From Duganella sp. Root1480D1 (lineage in GTDB: Bacteria; Pseudomonadota; Gammaproteobacteria; Burkholderiales; Burkholderiaceae_D), in the NCBI RefSeq assembly GCF_001427305.1, contig NZ_LMFZ01000048.1:187355-251354 (forward strand): DNA of 64,000 bases, given 5' to 3'. Each line of letters starts with the position of its first letter. Positions within the stretch are counted from its first letter, which is position 1. The notes beneath the pieces were generated by a model. The model did not search any database, was not told the origin of the DNA, and saw nothing but the letters and a program-made list of their open reading frames with translations. Of this stretch, positions 35,126 through 43,131 are shown in pieces. Position numbers and translations under genes: made by a program.

Positions 35126-35898
35126 GCCCCGCAGACGCGAACGGATTTGCCATTTTCCATTTGGCAGGCCTGCTTGGCGTGCCGGAGTGGCGCAACAGCC
35201 TGTCGCTGGCCTTTCCCGCGAGCGACGTCACTGCACTCGATGGCCGTGCCATCACGCCCGGCTGCATAGGCTTGCTCGGCATGGCTGGAGCGCTGCCTTA
35301 TTACTACACCGAGGCCGTGGCGCGGGAAGGCGGAACCGCCGCGCGCGCCTTCCTCGACCTGTTGTCGGCGCCGGCAATCGATGCATTTTTCGCTGCATGG
35401 CGGGAAGCTCGTCCCGAATACATGCCGTTGCCGGCAATGCCGGCCCAGCGGGGGGCGCTGAGGGCGCGGGCGCTTGGCGAGCAGCTTTCACATGCTTTGG
35501 GCGCGCCAGTGCGAATCGAGCAATTCGCGGGGCGTTGGGAAAGCCTGCCGAAAATACAGGCCAGCGCACTCGGAAGCGGAAATGCATGCTGCGGGACCGG
35601 GGCGCTGTTGGGAGAGCGCTTGTGGCGGATCGACGGCGCTGTGCTGATCCACGTCGGGCCGCTGGGCCGGCAGGCGGCCCAGGCCTTCCTGCCTGGCGGC
35701 CGGGATGCGCTGGCGCTGGCGCAGCTATGGCAATCGTTCGCGGGTGATAGCGGCATCCAGGCGGAGGCACGCATCCACCTGGCGCCTGGCGCAAGCGCAG
35801 GCGCAATGCTGGGCGTTGGCGCGCGACTGGGACATGACGCGCTGCTGGCCACGCACCCAGCTGGCGAAAGGGATGACTTGCGTTATCAGCTTTGCTAG
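35089..35898 (+). CDS. tssG: Type VI secretion baseplate protein TssG (short, divergent)
   Basis: A 269-residue protein resembling TssG (typically 300-350). It has the N-terminal block RNSLSLAFPASDVTAL, the GLLGMAGALPYYYTE stretch, and ARAFLDLLSAPAIDAFFAAW corresponding to the family's FLDLFNHR-type helix. The later part, with the LGSGNACCGTGALLGERLW block, is also recognisable. The start ATG 35089 has GAGGAG about 8 bases upstream and lies inside tssF (37-base overlap), so the two are translationally coupled. Confidence 0.82.
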   Translation: MQGKEWRHAAGVSPADANGFAIFHLAGLLGVPEWRNSLSLAFPASDVTALDGRAITPGCIGLLGMAGALPYYYTEAVAREGGTAARAFLDLLSAPAIDAFFAAWREARPEYMPLPAMPAQRGALRARALGEQLSHALGAPVRIEQFAGRWESLPKIQASALGSGNACCGTGALLGERLWRIDGAVLIHVGPLGRQAAQAFLPGGRDALALAQLWQSFAGDSGIQAEARIHLAPGASAGAMLGVGARLGHDALLATHPAGERDDLRYQLC

Positions 35899-35929
35899 TA
35901 TTGGCCACCCATTAAAGCGCGGAGACGAA

Positions 35930-36373
35930 ATGAAAAAACTGATCGTGTTGGCGGCGGCGATGGCATGCGCCAACGTGTTTGCGGTGCCGGGCAACGCGGA
36001 ATTGAAGCAGCAAGTGGCCGACACCGAGCGTGCCTTTGCGGCCACCATGGCCAAGCGCGACCACCAGGCTTTCGCTTCGTTCCTGGCAGATGAAGCGATT
36101 TTCTACAACGGCCCCAAGGTCCTGCGCGGCAAGGATACCGTCGCAGCGGAATGGAAGCCCCTGTATGAAAAGCCGGAAGCGCCGTTCAGTTGGGAGCCGG
36201 ACCAGGTTGAGGTACTCGATTCGGGCACCCTGGCGCATTCTTCGGGGCCGGTGCGCGACCCGCAAGGCAAGGTCACCGGACGTTTCAACTCCGTCTGGCG
36301 CCTGGAATCATCGGGGAAATGGCGCATCGTGTTCGACAAGGGCGAACGTGTCTGCGACTGCAAAAAACCGTAA
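35930..36373 (+). CDS. Exported DUF4440 / SnoaL-like protein
   Basis: A 147-residue protein with a signal peptide (MKKLIVLAAAMACANVFA) and an NTF2-like cone fold typical of DUF4440: AFAATMAKRDHQAFASFL, RGKDTVAAEWKPLY, and GRFNSVWRLESSGKWRIV. No catalytic residues can be assigned. The ATG follows GCGGAGA. Its stop directly abuts the convergent recJ stop, with no spacer. Confidence 0.82.
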   Translation: MKKLIVLAAAMACANVFAVPGNAELKQQVADTERAFAATMAKRDHQAFASFLADEAIFYNGPKVLRGKDTVAAEWKPLYEKPEAPFSWEPDQVEVLDSGTLAHSSGPVRDPQGKVTGRFNSVWRLESSGKWRIVFDKGERVCDCKKP

Positions 36374-38068
36374 TCAAGCCGATTCGGCGTGCTCCACCAG
36401 CAACTGGACGCGGGTCACGCCGTTGTATTCGTTGGCGTCCAGGCGGAAAGCCACGCGCGCCCTCTCGCCCAGTGCATCGGTGTGGCCGAACCAGATGGCG
36501 TCGTAGCGCACGCCTTTCTTTTCCAGCATCAGCTTGAGGTGGCGGTCTTTCAGGATGCGCTGGCTTAGCACGCGGAATTCATCGCAGAATACCGGTGGCG
36601 CAAAGCCCTGGCCCCATACCTGGCCATCCAGCAGCTCGATGAACTGGGTCGTGTAGCAGGTATCTTCCAGCGGGCCGTCGGTTTCCACCACGCGCTCCAG
36701 TTGCGATTCGGTCAGCCAGGCCTGGCCGATCGCTTCGAAGGCGGCGCAGAAGTGTTCAAAGGCTTCGGCGCGCAGGCTCAGGCCCGCTGCCATGGCGTGG
36801 CCGCCGAATTTGTCGATCACGCCCGGCGCGCGCTTGGATACCAGGTCCAGTGCGTCGCGCAGGTGGAAGCCGGGGATCGAGCGGCCAGAGCCCTTGATCA
36901 TGCCGTCGCCAGCCGGGGCGAAAGTGATCGTCGGACGGTAGAAGCGTTCTTTCAGGCGCGAGGCCACGATGCCGATCACGCCCTGGTGCCAGCTATCGTC
37001 GTAGACACAGATCGTGGTGCGGTCGGCTGGCTGGAAATCGTCCAGGTGCAGCAGGGCGGCATCCTGCATTTCCGCCTCGATCTCGCGGCGTTTCAGGTTA
37101 ATGTCGTTAAGCTGCTGCGCCAGTTCCCAGGCGCGGCTTTCGTCGTCCGTCAGCAGGCATTCTATGCCGAGCGACATGTCTTCCAGGCGCCCGGCTGCAT
37201 TCAGGCGCGGGCCGAGGGCGAAACCAAGGTCGAATGGAGATGCCGTGCGCGCGGCGCGTCCGGAAACGCGGAACAACGCCGCCACGCCGGGGTGCATGCG
37301 GCCGGCGCGCATGCGCTTCAGGCCCTGGGCGACGAGGATGCGGTTATTGCTATCCAGGCGTACCACGTCGGCCACGGTACCCAGTGCGACCAGGTCCAGC
37401 AGCGAATCCAGCTTGGGCTGGGTCTGGGCGTCGAACACGCCGCGGCGGCGCATTTCGGCTCGCAGCGCCAGCAGCACGTAGAACACCACGCCCACGCCTG
37501 CCAGGTGCTTGGACGGGAAGCCGCAAGCCGGCTGGTTGGGGTTCACGATGACCCGGGCATCCGGCAGGCTGTCGCCAGGCAGGTGATGGTCGGTGACGAC
37601 CACGTCGATACCGCGCCGCCGGGCTTCTTCCACGCCTTCGATGCTGGCGATGCCATTATCGACGGTGATGATGATGTCGGGCGATTTCTCGCGCGCGGTC
37701 AGCTCGACGATCTCCGGCGTCAGCCCATAACCGTATTCGAATCGGTTTGGGACGATGAAGTCCACGTTGGCCCCCATGGCGCGCAGGCCGCGCATGGCGG
37801 TAGCACAGGCGGTGGCGCCGTCGCAGTCGTAGTCGGCCACGATCACCATGCGTTTTCCGGCTGCGATGGAGTCGGCCAGGAATTCCGCCGCGCGGTCGAT
37901 GTGCAGCAGCCCGGAAGGCTGGATCAGGGCGGCCAGCTCGCTGGAAAGTTCTGCCGGGTTGTTCAGTCCTCGCGCGGCAAACAGGCGGGCCAGCACGGGG
38001 TGGACGCCGCCCTGGCGCAGCAGTTCGGCTTCCTGCGATGGGCAGGGACGGATGGCGATACGGGTCAT
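36374..38068 (-). CDS. recJ: Single-stranded-DNA-specific exonuclease RecJ
   Basis: RecJ is a 5'-3' ssDNA exonuclease in RecF-pathway recombination and mismatch repair. The 564 residues match the family. The DHH phosphoesterase motifs are present: VIVADYDCDGATA (motif I), TVDNGIAS (II), VTDHHLPGD (III, DHH), and in DHHA1 the GGHAMAAGLSL glycine-rich motif. The start ATG 38068 overlaps the rpfE-like stop by 4 bases (ATGA); an earlier Met at 38221 is not used. Confidence 0.95.
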   Translation of the reverse strand: MTRIAIRPCPSQEAELLRQGGVHPVLARLFAARGLNNPAELSSELAALIQPSGLLHIDRAAEFLADSIAAGKRMVIVADYDCDGATACATAMRGLRAMGANVDFIVPNRFEYGYGLTPEIVELTAREKSPDIIITVDNGIASIEGVEEARRRGIDVVVTDHHLPGDSLPDARVIVNPNQPACGFPSKHLAGVGVVFYVLLALRAEMRRRGVFDAQTQPKLDSLLDLVALGTVADVVRLDSNNRILVAQGLKRMRAGRMHPGVAALFRVSGRAARTASPFDLGFALGPRLNAAGRLEDMSLGIECLLTDDESRAWELAQQLNDINLKRREIEAEMQDAALLHLDDFQPADRTTICVYDDSWHQGVIGIVASRLKERFYRPTITFAPAGDGMIKGSGRSIPGFHLRDALDLVSKRAPGVIDKFGGHAMAAGLSLRAEAFEHFCAAFEAIGQAWLTESQLERVVETDGPLEDTCYTTQFIELLDGQVWGQGFAPPVFCDEFRVLSQRILKDRHLKLMLEKKGVRYDAIWFGHTDALGERARVAFRLDANEYNGVTRVQLLVEHAESA

Positions 38069-39051
38069 TGCGTGAGGTTCTTCAGGTTCGGTGCGCGCCA
38101 GAATTTGCGCAGGGCAGGTTTGCTGGTGCGGATCTCGGTCCAGCCTTCGCGACTGGACAGGATCAGGGTCAGGTCGCTGGTGCGACCGTCGCGCAGGGCG
38201 GCCAGCAGGGGGGCAAACCAATCGTGTTCGAGCTGCTGCATGGCGCCAAGCCAGGCTCCCCAGTCATTGCCGGCGCCCGCCGGGATCAGTTGGGGCAGCA
38301 CGACGGTGCCGGCTTCTCCCGGGGTTGCTTTCCCACCCGGCGCTGCCAGGGCCGCCAGCCAGGAAGGCGCGGCGCCGGCAACGGACAAGGCTCGTGCCGG
38401 GGCGCCAGCTTTGGCTGCCGGGCCGGCGCTGGCGCCGCCCCACATCCAGAACGAATTCACCGGGGGCAGGCCGCGCTGCTGGCGGGCCTCATTGACAGGG
38501 TGCTCATGCCAAAGCATCTGGATTTCATTCTGCAGCTTTTTGAAGGCCAGGGAAGTCGGGCCGAGGGGCATCCAGTCGGCCAGGTTGCTGCCCATGGCGG
38601 CATCCGGCGAGGCGGCATCCAGGCCATGCCAGTCATCGGCGCGCATGAACCAGGTCTCGGCATCGCCCCATACCAATTCGTCGAAAAACGGCTTGGAAAG
38701 CTCGAACAGGACCCGTGCGTCTGCCTCGTCCAGGCGCAGCCGGCGCGAATCGGCCAGCACCAGGTGATTGCGGGCGAGCTGGATGTGGACCGGGTGGACG
38801 ACGAACCAATATCCTTCCTTCGGCGCGAGGCCAAAGCCTTGCATGACAGCTGCGGCGAGGCCGCCGCGCTCGCGGGCCAGCCACGCTTCGTGCGGCAAAA
38901 TGCGGCTATCGTCGCCGATAACATGCTTTTTCAGCCAGTTATTACGCGAAAGTAAAGTCGCAAGGGCGGGAGCCTGCAGGTTGCGGGAGAGTTCCGGGGC
39001 CAGTTCGGCGGGCGGTAATGCGAAGGGGAGGACGACAGTCGTGGAAGCCAT
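38065..39051 (-). CDS. rpfE: RpfE-like conserved protein
   Basis: A 328-residue soluble protein of unknown activity. Homologues sit next to recJ in Xanthomonas (rpfE) and in Burkholderiales, and this adjacency is the main basis for the name. Conserved-looking blocks are GYWFVVHPVHIQLARNHLVL, FMRADDWHGLDAASPD and PVNSFWMWGG. The last resembles a segment of a family sometimes called phosphoglycerate-mutase-like, but I see no catalytic motif. A variable Ala/Pro linker lies at about 205-250. No Shine-Dalgarno is visible before ATG 39051. Confidence 0.75.
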   Translation of the reverse strand: MASTTVVLPFALPPAELAPELSRNLQAPALATLLSRNNWLKKHVIGDDSRILPHEAWLARERGGLAAAVMQGFGLAPKEGYWFVVHPVHIQLARNHLVLADSRRLRLDEADARVLFELSKPFFDELVWGDAETWFMRADDWHGLDAASPDAAMGSNLADWMPLGPTSLAFKKLQNEIQMLWHEHPVNEARQQRGLPPVNSFWMWGGASAGPAAKAGAPARALSVAGAAPSWLAALAAPGGKATPGEAGTVVLPQLIPAGAGNDWGAWLGAMQQLEHDWFAPLLAALRDGRTSDLTLILSSREGWTEIRTSKPALRKFWRAPNLKNLTQ

Positions 39052-39116
39052 GCGGCATTGTAGTGGAATCTCTTTATATGGCAAACTGCGGGCTTTACTG
39101 TGTCAATTTAATAAAA

Positions 39117-40367
39117 ATGCCGTTCGAATGGCTGGTTGGCCTGCGCTACACACGCGCTGGCAGGCGCAATGGGCGCAATAGCTTCATCTCTTTTATCTCC
39201 GCGATTTCGATGGCAGGCATCGCTCTTGGCGTCACCGCCTTGATCGTGGTGCTGTCCGTTTATAACGGCTTCCAGACGGTGGTGACCGAACGCATGGTGT
39301 CTGTGCTGGGCCATGTGGAAGTGTATGACGTGGGCGGGCCCGGTCCTGGCGACTGGCGCGCCACGGCGGCTTCCGCGGCCCGCAACCCGCAGGTGAAGGG
39401 CGCCGCGCCTTTCATTGAACTGCAAGGGATGCTGGTACATGGCGGGGACTTCATGCGTCCTTCGATTGTGCGCGGCATCCTGCCGGGCGAAGAACCCAAG
39501 GTGTCCGATATCGGCAAACAGATGAAGGAGGGCACGCTGGAGGTCTTGCAGCCCGGCTCCTTCAGCATCATCCTCGGCGCGGAACTGGCAAAAGAGCTGG
39601 AGGTGAAGCCGGGCGACAAGGTGGCGCTGGCGATGGCGCAAGGGAACTCCACCTCGAATATGGCGCCGACCATGCGCTCCTTCACCGTGGCCGGCACTTT
39701 CGAGTCCGGCCACAACGAATTCGACTCGGGGCTGGCGCTGATCCACCTGAGCGACGCACAGGAACTGCTCAACGGCAGTGGCCCGTTCGGCCTGCGCCTG
39801 CGCCTGCAGGATATGCAGAAAGCCCCGGCCGTGGCAGATGAACTGCGCACCACCATGCCGGGCCGCCTGGTGATTCGCGACTGGACCAGGCTCAATTCGG
39901 CCTGGTTCGCGGCCGTGAAGTCGCAAAAGAACATGATGTTCATTATCCTGACCCTGATCATCGCGGTCGCGGCGTTCAACCTGGTGGCCACGCTGGTGAT
40001 GACGGTGACGGACAAGCAAGCCGATATTGCGATCCTGCGCACGCTGGGCGCCTCTCAGTTCTCGATCATGAAGATCTTCGTGGTGCAGGGCGCGCTGGTT
40101 GGCGTGTTCGGCACGGCCATCGGCGTTGTCTGTGGAGTGCTGCTGGCACTGAACGTAGGCAGCATTGTCGGCGGCATGGAAAGCCTGTTCGGTATTCACT
40201 TCCTGTCCAAGGAAATCTATTTCATCAGTGCCGTGCCATCGGACCTGCGCTGGGGCGACGTCGCCTCGATCGGCCTGACGTCCTTGCTGCTGTCACTTGT
40301 CTCGACCCTCTACCCAAGCTGGTGGGCCGCGCGCGTCAAACCTGCGGAGGCCCTGCGTTATGAGTAA
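39117..40367 (+). CDS. lolC: Lipoprotein-releasing ABC transporter permease LolC (first of tandem pair)
   Basis: LolCDE extracts outer-membrane lipoproteins from the inner membrane and passes them to LolA. The 416-residue permease has one N-terminal membrane helix (SFISFISAISMAGIALGVTA), a large periplasmic domain (about 55-270) and three C-terminal helices in an FtsX fold, including [12 protein letters not shown]. It ends [11 protein letters not shown] start it at ATG 39117 ([15 protein letters not shown]), matching its paralogue. The last 8 bases overlap the next gene. Confidence 0.92.
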   Translation: MPFEWLVGLRYTRAGRRNGRNSFISFISAISMAGIALGVTALIVVLSVYNGFQTVVTERMVSVLGHVEVYDVGGPGPGDWRATAASAARNPQVKGAAPFIELQGMLVHGGDFMRPSIVRGILPGEEPKVSDIGKQMKEGTLEVLQPGSFSIILGAELAKELEVKPGDKVALAMAQGNSTSNMAPTMRSFTVAGTFESGHNEFDSGLALIHLSDAQELLNGSGPFGLRLRLQDMQKAPAVADELRTTMPGRLVIRDWTRLNSAWFAAVKSQKNMMFIILTLIIAVAAFNLVATLVMTVTDKQADIAILRTLGASQFSIMKIFVVQGALVGVFGTAIGVVCGVLLALNVGSIVGGMESLFGIHFLSKEIYFISAVPSDLRWGDVASIGLTSLLLSLVSTLYPSWWAARVKPAEALRYE

Positions 40368-41622
40368 AAACCTCCCATTTGAATGGATCGTCGGCTTGCG
40401 CTATACCCGTGCGGGAAAGCGCAATAGCCGCAATAGCTTCATTTCCTTCATTTCGCTGATCTCGGTCGGCGGCATCGCGCTGGGTGTCGGCGCCATGATC
40501 ATCATCCTGTCGGTGATGAACGGCTTCCGCAAGGACGTTACCGGCCGCATGTTATCGGTGCTGGCCCACGTCGAAGTGTTTGAGCGTGGCACCAGCTTGC
40601 CGGACTGGCAAGGCCTGGCCAAAAAACTGGAAGCCAATCCCGAAGTGAAGGGGGCGGCCCCGTTCGTCCAGGCCGAGGCCATGCTGTCGCATGGCGGCGA
40701 GGCGCTGCGTCCGGCTGTGGTGCGCGGCGTGCTGCCGGAGGTCGAGCCGAACGTGTCGGAGTTGGCAAAGACCACCCGTTACGGCAGCTTCAATGACCTG
40801 AAACCGGGCGAATTCCGTATCGTGCTGGGTATCGACATGGCGCGCGCCTTGCAAGTCAATCTTGGCGACAAGGTCACCATGGTGCTGCCGCAGGGGACTG
40901 TCACCCCGGCCGGCATTGTGCCGCGCATGCGTACCTTTACCGTTGCCGGCGTGTTTGTTGCAGGACACCAGAAGTTCGATGAGAGCATGGCCTTCATCCA
41001 TATCGAGGATGCCCAGAAGTTACTGCGGCTGGATGGGCCGGCCGGCCTGCGCCTGCGCCTGGAAGACATGCACCGTGCTCCCGAAGTGGCTGGCGAGCTG
41101 CAAAAGCTCGTCCCGAAGGAAATGACTGTACGGGATTGGTCAAAACTCAATGCGACCTGGTTCGCAGCAGTGCAAACTGAGAAACGCATGATGTTCGTGG
41201 TGCTGGCGCTGATCGTGGCGGTAGCGGCTTTCAACCTCGTGTCGACCCTGGTCATGACGGTCACGGACAAGCAGGCCGATATCGCCATCCTGCGCACGAT
41301 CGGGGCCTCGCCGCGCTCGATCCAGAAGATCTTCGTGATCCAGGGCGCGCTGGTTGGCCTGCTTGGCGCCATCCTTGGCGTGGCCGGCGGCGTGCTGGTG
41401 TCGCTGAATATCGACGTCATCGTCCCATTTATTGAAAACCTCCTGGGAGTCCAGTTCTTGCCTAAAGATATTTACACAATCAGCTCCGTGCCATCGGACA
41501 TGCATTGGTCCGATGTTGGCGTGATCGGCGTAGTGGCCGTGCTGCTGGCGTTCGTGGCGACCTTGTACCCGAGCCGCTGGGCGGCTAACGTCAAACCTGC
41601 GGAGGCGCTGCGCTATGAGTAA
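40360..41622 (+). CDS. lolE: Lipoprotein-releasing ABC transporter permease, LolC/E paralogue (second of tandem pair)
   Basis: A 420-residue permease with the same architecture and near-identical ends as the preceding gene: [20 protein letters not shown] at the start and [12 protein letters not shown] plus [10 protein letters not shown] at the end. The periplasmic domains differ more. The pair probably forms the LolC/LolE-like heterodimer, having arisen by tandem duplication. Its Shine-Dalgarno (GCGGAGG) is embedded in the last codons of the gene before. It overlaps lolD by 8 bases in the same manner. Confidence 0.92.
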   Translation: MSKNLPFEWIVGLRYTRAGKRNSRNSFISFISLISVGGIALGVGAMIIILSVMNGFRKDVTGRMLSVLAHVEVFERGTSLPDWQGLAKKLEANPEVKGAAPFVQAEAMLSHGGEALRPAVVRGVLPEVEPNVSELAKTTRYGSFNDLKPGEFRIVLGIDMARALQVNLGDKVTMVLPQGTVTPAGIVPRMRTFTVAGVFVAGHQKFDESMAFIHIEDAQKLLRLDGPAGLRLRLEDMHRAPEVAGELQKLVPKEMTVRDWSKLNATWFAAVQTEKRMMFVVLALIVAVAAFNLVSTLVMTVTDKQADIAILRTIGASPRSIQKIFVIQGALVGLLGAILGVAGGVLVSLNIDVIVPFIENLLGVQFLPKDIYTISSVPSDMHWSDVGVIGVVAVLLAFVATLYPSRWAANVKPAEALRYE

Positions 41623-42292
41623 TGTATTGAGCTGCCGCGACCTGGGCAAAACCTTCACCCAGGGCAGTTACAAGGTCAAGGTACTGGAAAGGATCAATTT
41701 GTCGGTGGCGCGCGGCGAACGGGTGGCGATTGTCGGGGCCTCCGGTTCGGGTAAATCGACGCTGCTGCACCTGCTGGGCGGCCTGGATACGCCAAGCACT
41801 GGCAACGTCGTCCTGAAAGGCAGCGACTTTGCCTCGATGAACGAGGCCGCACGCGGAGACCTGCGCAATCGTGAACTAGGCTTTGTGTACCAGTTCCACC
41901 ACTTGCTGCCTGAATTTTCGGCGTTGGACAATGTGGCAATGCCGCTGCTGATCCGCCGCGTCAAGCGCTCGGAAGCCGAGCAGCAGGCGCGCGAAATGCT
42001 GGCACGCGTGGGGCTCGAAAAGCGCGTGACGCACGTTCCGGGCGAGCTGTCCGGCGGCGAACGCCAGCGCGTGGCCCTGGCCCGTGCGCTGGTGACGAAG
42101 CCGGCCTGCGTGCTGGCCGATGAACCGACCGGCAACCTGGATCATTCGACCGCGGAAAAAGTGTTCGACCTGATGCTCGAGTTGTCGCGCACCCTGGGTA
42201 CGGCCTTCATCATCGTGACCCACGACGCAGGCCTGGCCGAACGTTGCGACCGCATGTTGCGCCTGACCGACGAAGGTTTGAATCCTGCCTGA
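41615..42292 (+). CDS. lolD: Lipoprotein-releasing ABC transporter ATPase LolD
   Basis: A 225-residue ATPase of the Lol transporter. Walker [18 protein letters not shown]-loop [20 protein letters not shown] signature [15 protein letters not shown], Walker [13 protein letters not shown] and the switch His in IIVTHD are all intact. The QFHHLLPEF segment is characteristic of LolD within the MacB-like group. Translation is coupled to the upstream permease. Confidence 0.96.
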   Translation: MSNVLSCRDLGKTFTQGSYKVKVLERINLSVARGERVAIVGASGSGKSTLLHLLGGLDTPSTGNVVLKGSDFASMNEAARGDLRNRELGFVYQFHHLLPEFSALDNVAMPLLIRRVKRSEAEQQAREMLARVGLEKRVTHVPGELSGGERQRVALARALVTKPACVLADEPTGNLDHSTAEKVFDLMLELSRTLGTAFIIVTHDAGLAERCDRMLRLTDEGLNPA

Positions 42293-42302
42293 GGACTGCG
42301 CC

Positions 42303-43106
42303 ATGTGGATCGATACCCATTGCCACCTTGATGCCCACGAGTTCGGCGGCCAATCGCTGGCGCTGGCGGCACAGGCGCGAGAACGCGGCGTGGGAATGGT
42401 GGTGATCCCGGCGGTCGACCGCGCCAATTTCGCTGTGGTGCGCGAGTTGGCGCACAGGGCTACCAACGCCAGTTACGGGCTGGGCATCCATCCGATCTAC
42501 GTGCCGCATGCGGTAGAGGACGACCTGGTCTTCATGCGCGAGGCGGTGGCGCAGGCGATGGACGATCCGCGATTCGTGGCGATCGGCGAGATTGGGCTGG
42601 ACTTCTTCATTCCCATGCTGTCAGAGCCGGAGATGCGCGAAAAGCAGGTGTTCTTCCTGCGCGAGCAGCTCAAGATTGCGCGGGATTTTGACTTGCCGGT
42701 GCTATGCCATGTGCGCAAGTCGCAGGACCAGGTGCTGAAACACGTGCGGCAGGTGGGGCCTTCGGGCGGCATCGCACACGCGTTCAATGGCAGCTTCCAG
42801 CAGGCGCAAGCCTATATCGACGCCGGTTTCAAGCTGGGGTTTGGCGGCAACCTGACTTTCACCCGCGCGCTGCAGATCCGCCGGCTGGCGGCTGAATTGC
42901 CGTTGTCGTCCATCGTGGTCGAGACGGATGCGCCGGATATCGCGCCTTCCTGGGTGCATCCGGGTGTGAATACGCCGGCCGAGGTGGCGGGGATCGGCGA
43001 GGCATTGGCCGGCCTGCGTGGCGAGGAACCAGGCGGCGTCGCTGCGGCGACGACTCAAAATGCGTTGGATGTCATGCCGCGCTTGCGGGCCTTGATGGCC
43101 GCCTGA
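42303..43106 (+). CDS. TatD family metal-dependent hydrolase
   Basis: A 267-residue TIM-barrel hydrolase of the TatD/YcfH type (3'-5' DNA exonuclease or deoxyribonuclease in characterised members). Metal ligands are visible in MWIDTHCHLDAHEF (HxH), AIGEIGLDFF (Glu), PVLCHVRKSQD (His), IAHAFNGS (His) and VETDAPDIAP (Asp). It starts 10 bases after lolD and leads into comEC, a common order in Burkholderiales. Confidence 0.92.
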   Translation: MWIDTHCHLDAHEFGGQSLALAAQARERGVGMVVIPAVDRANFAVVRELAHRATNASYGLGIHPIYVPHAVEDDLVFMREAVAQAMDDPRFVAIGEIGLDFFIPMLSEPEMREKQVFFLREQLKIARDFDLPVLCHVRKSQDQVLKHVRQVGPSGGIAHAFNGSFQQAQAYIDAGFKLGFGGNLTFTRALQIRRLAAELPLSSIVVETDAPDIAPSWVHPGVNTPAEVAGIGEALAGLRGEEPGGVAAATTQNALDVMPRLRALMAA

Positions 43107-43131
43107 CCGGCCAGCTAACCGGGGAGGGGAG

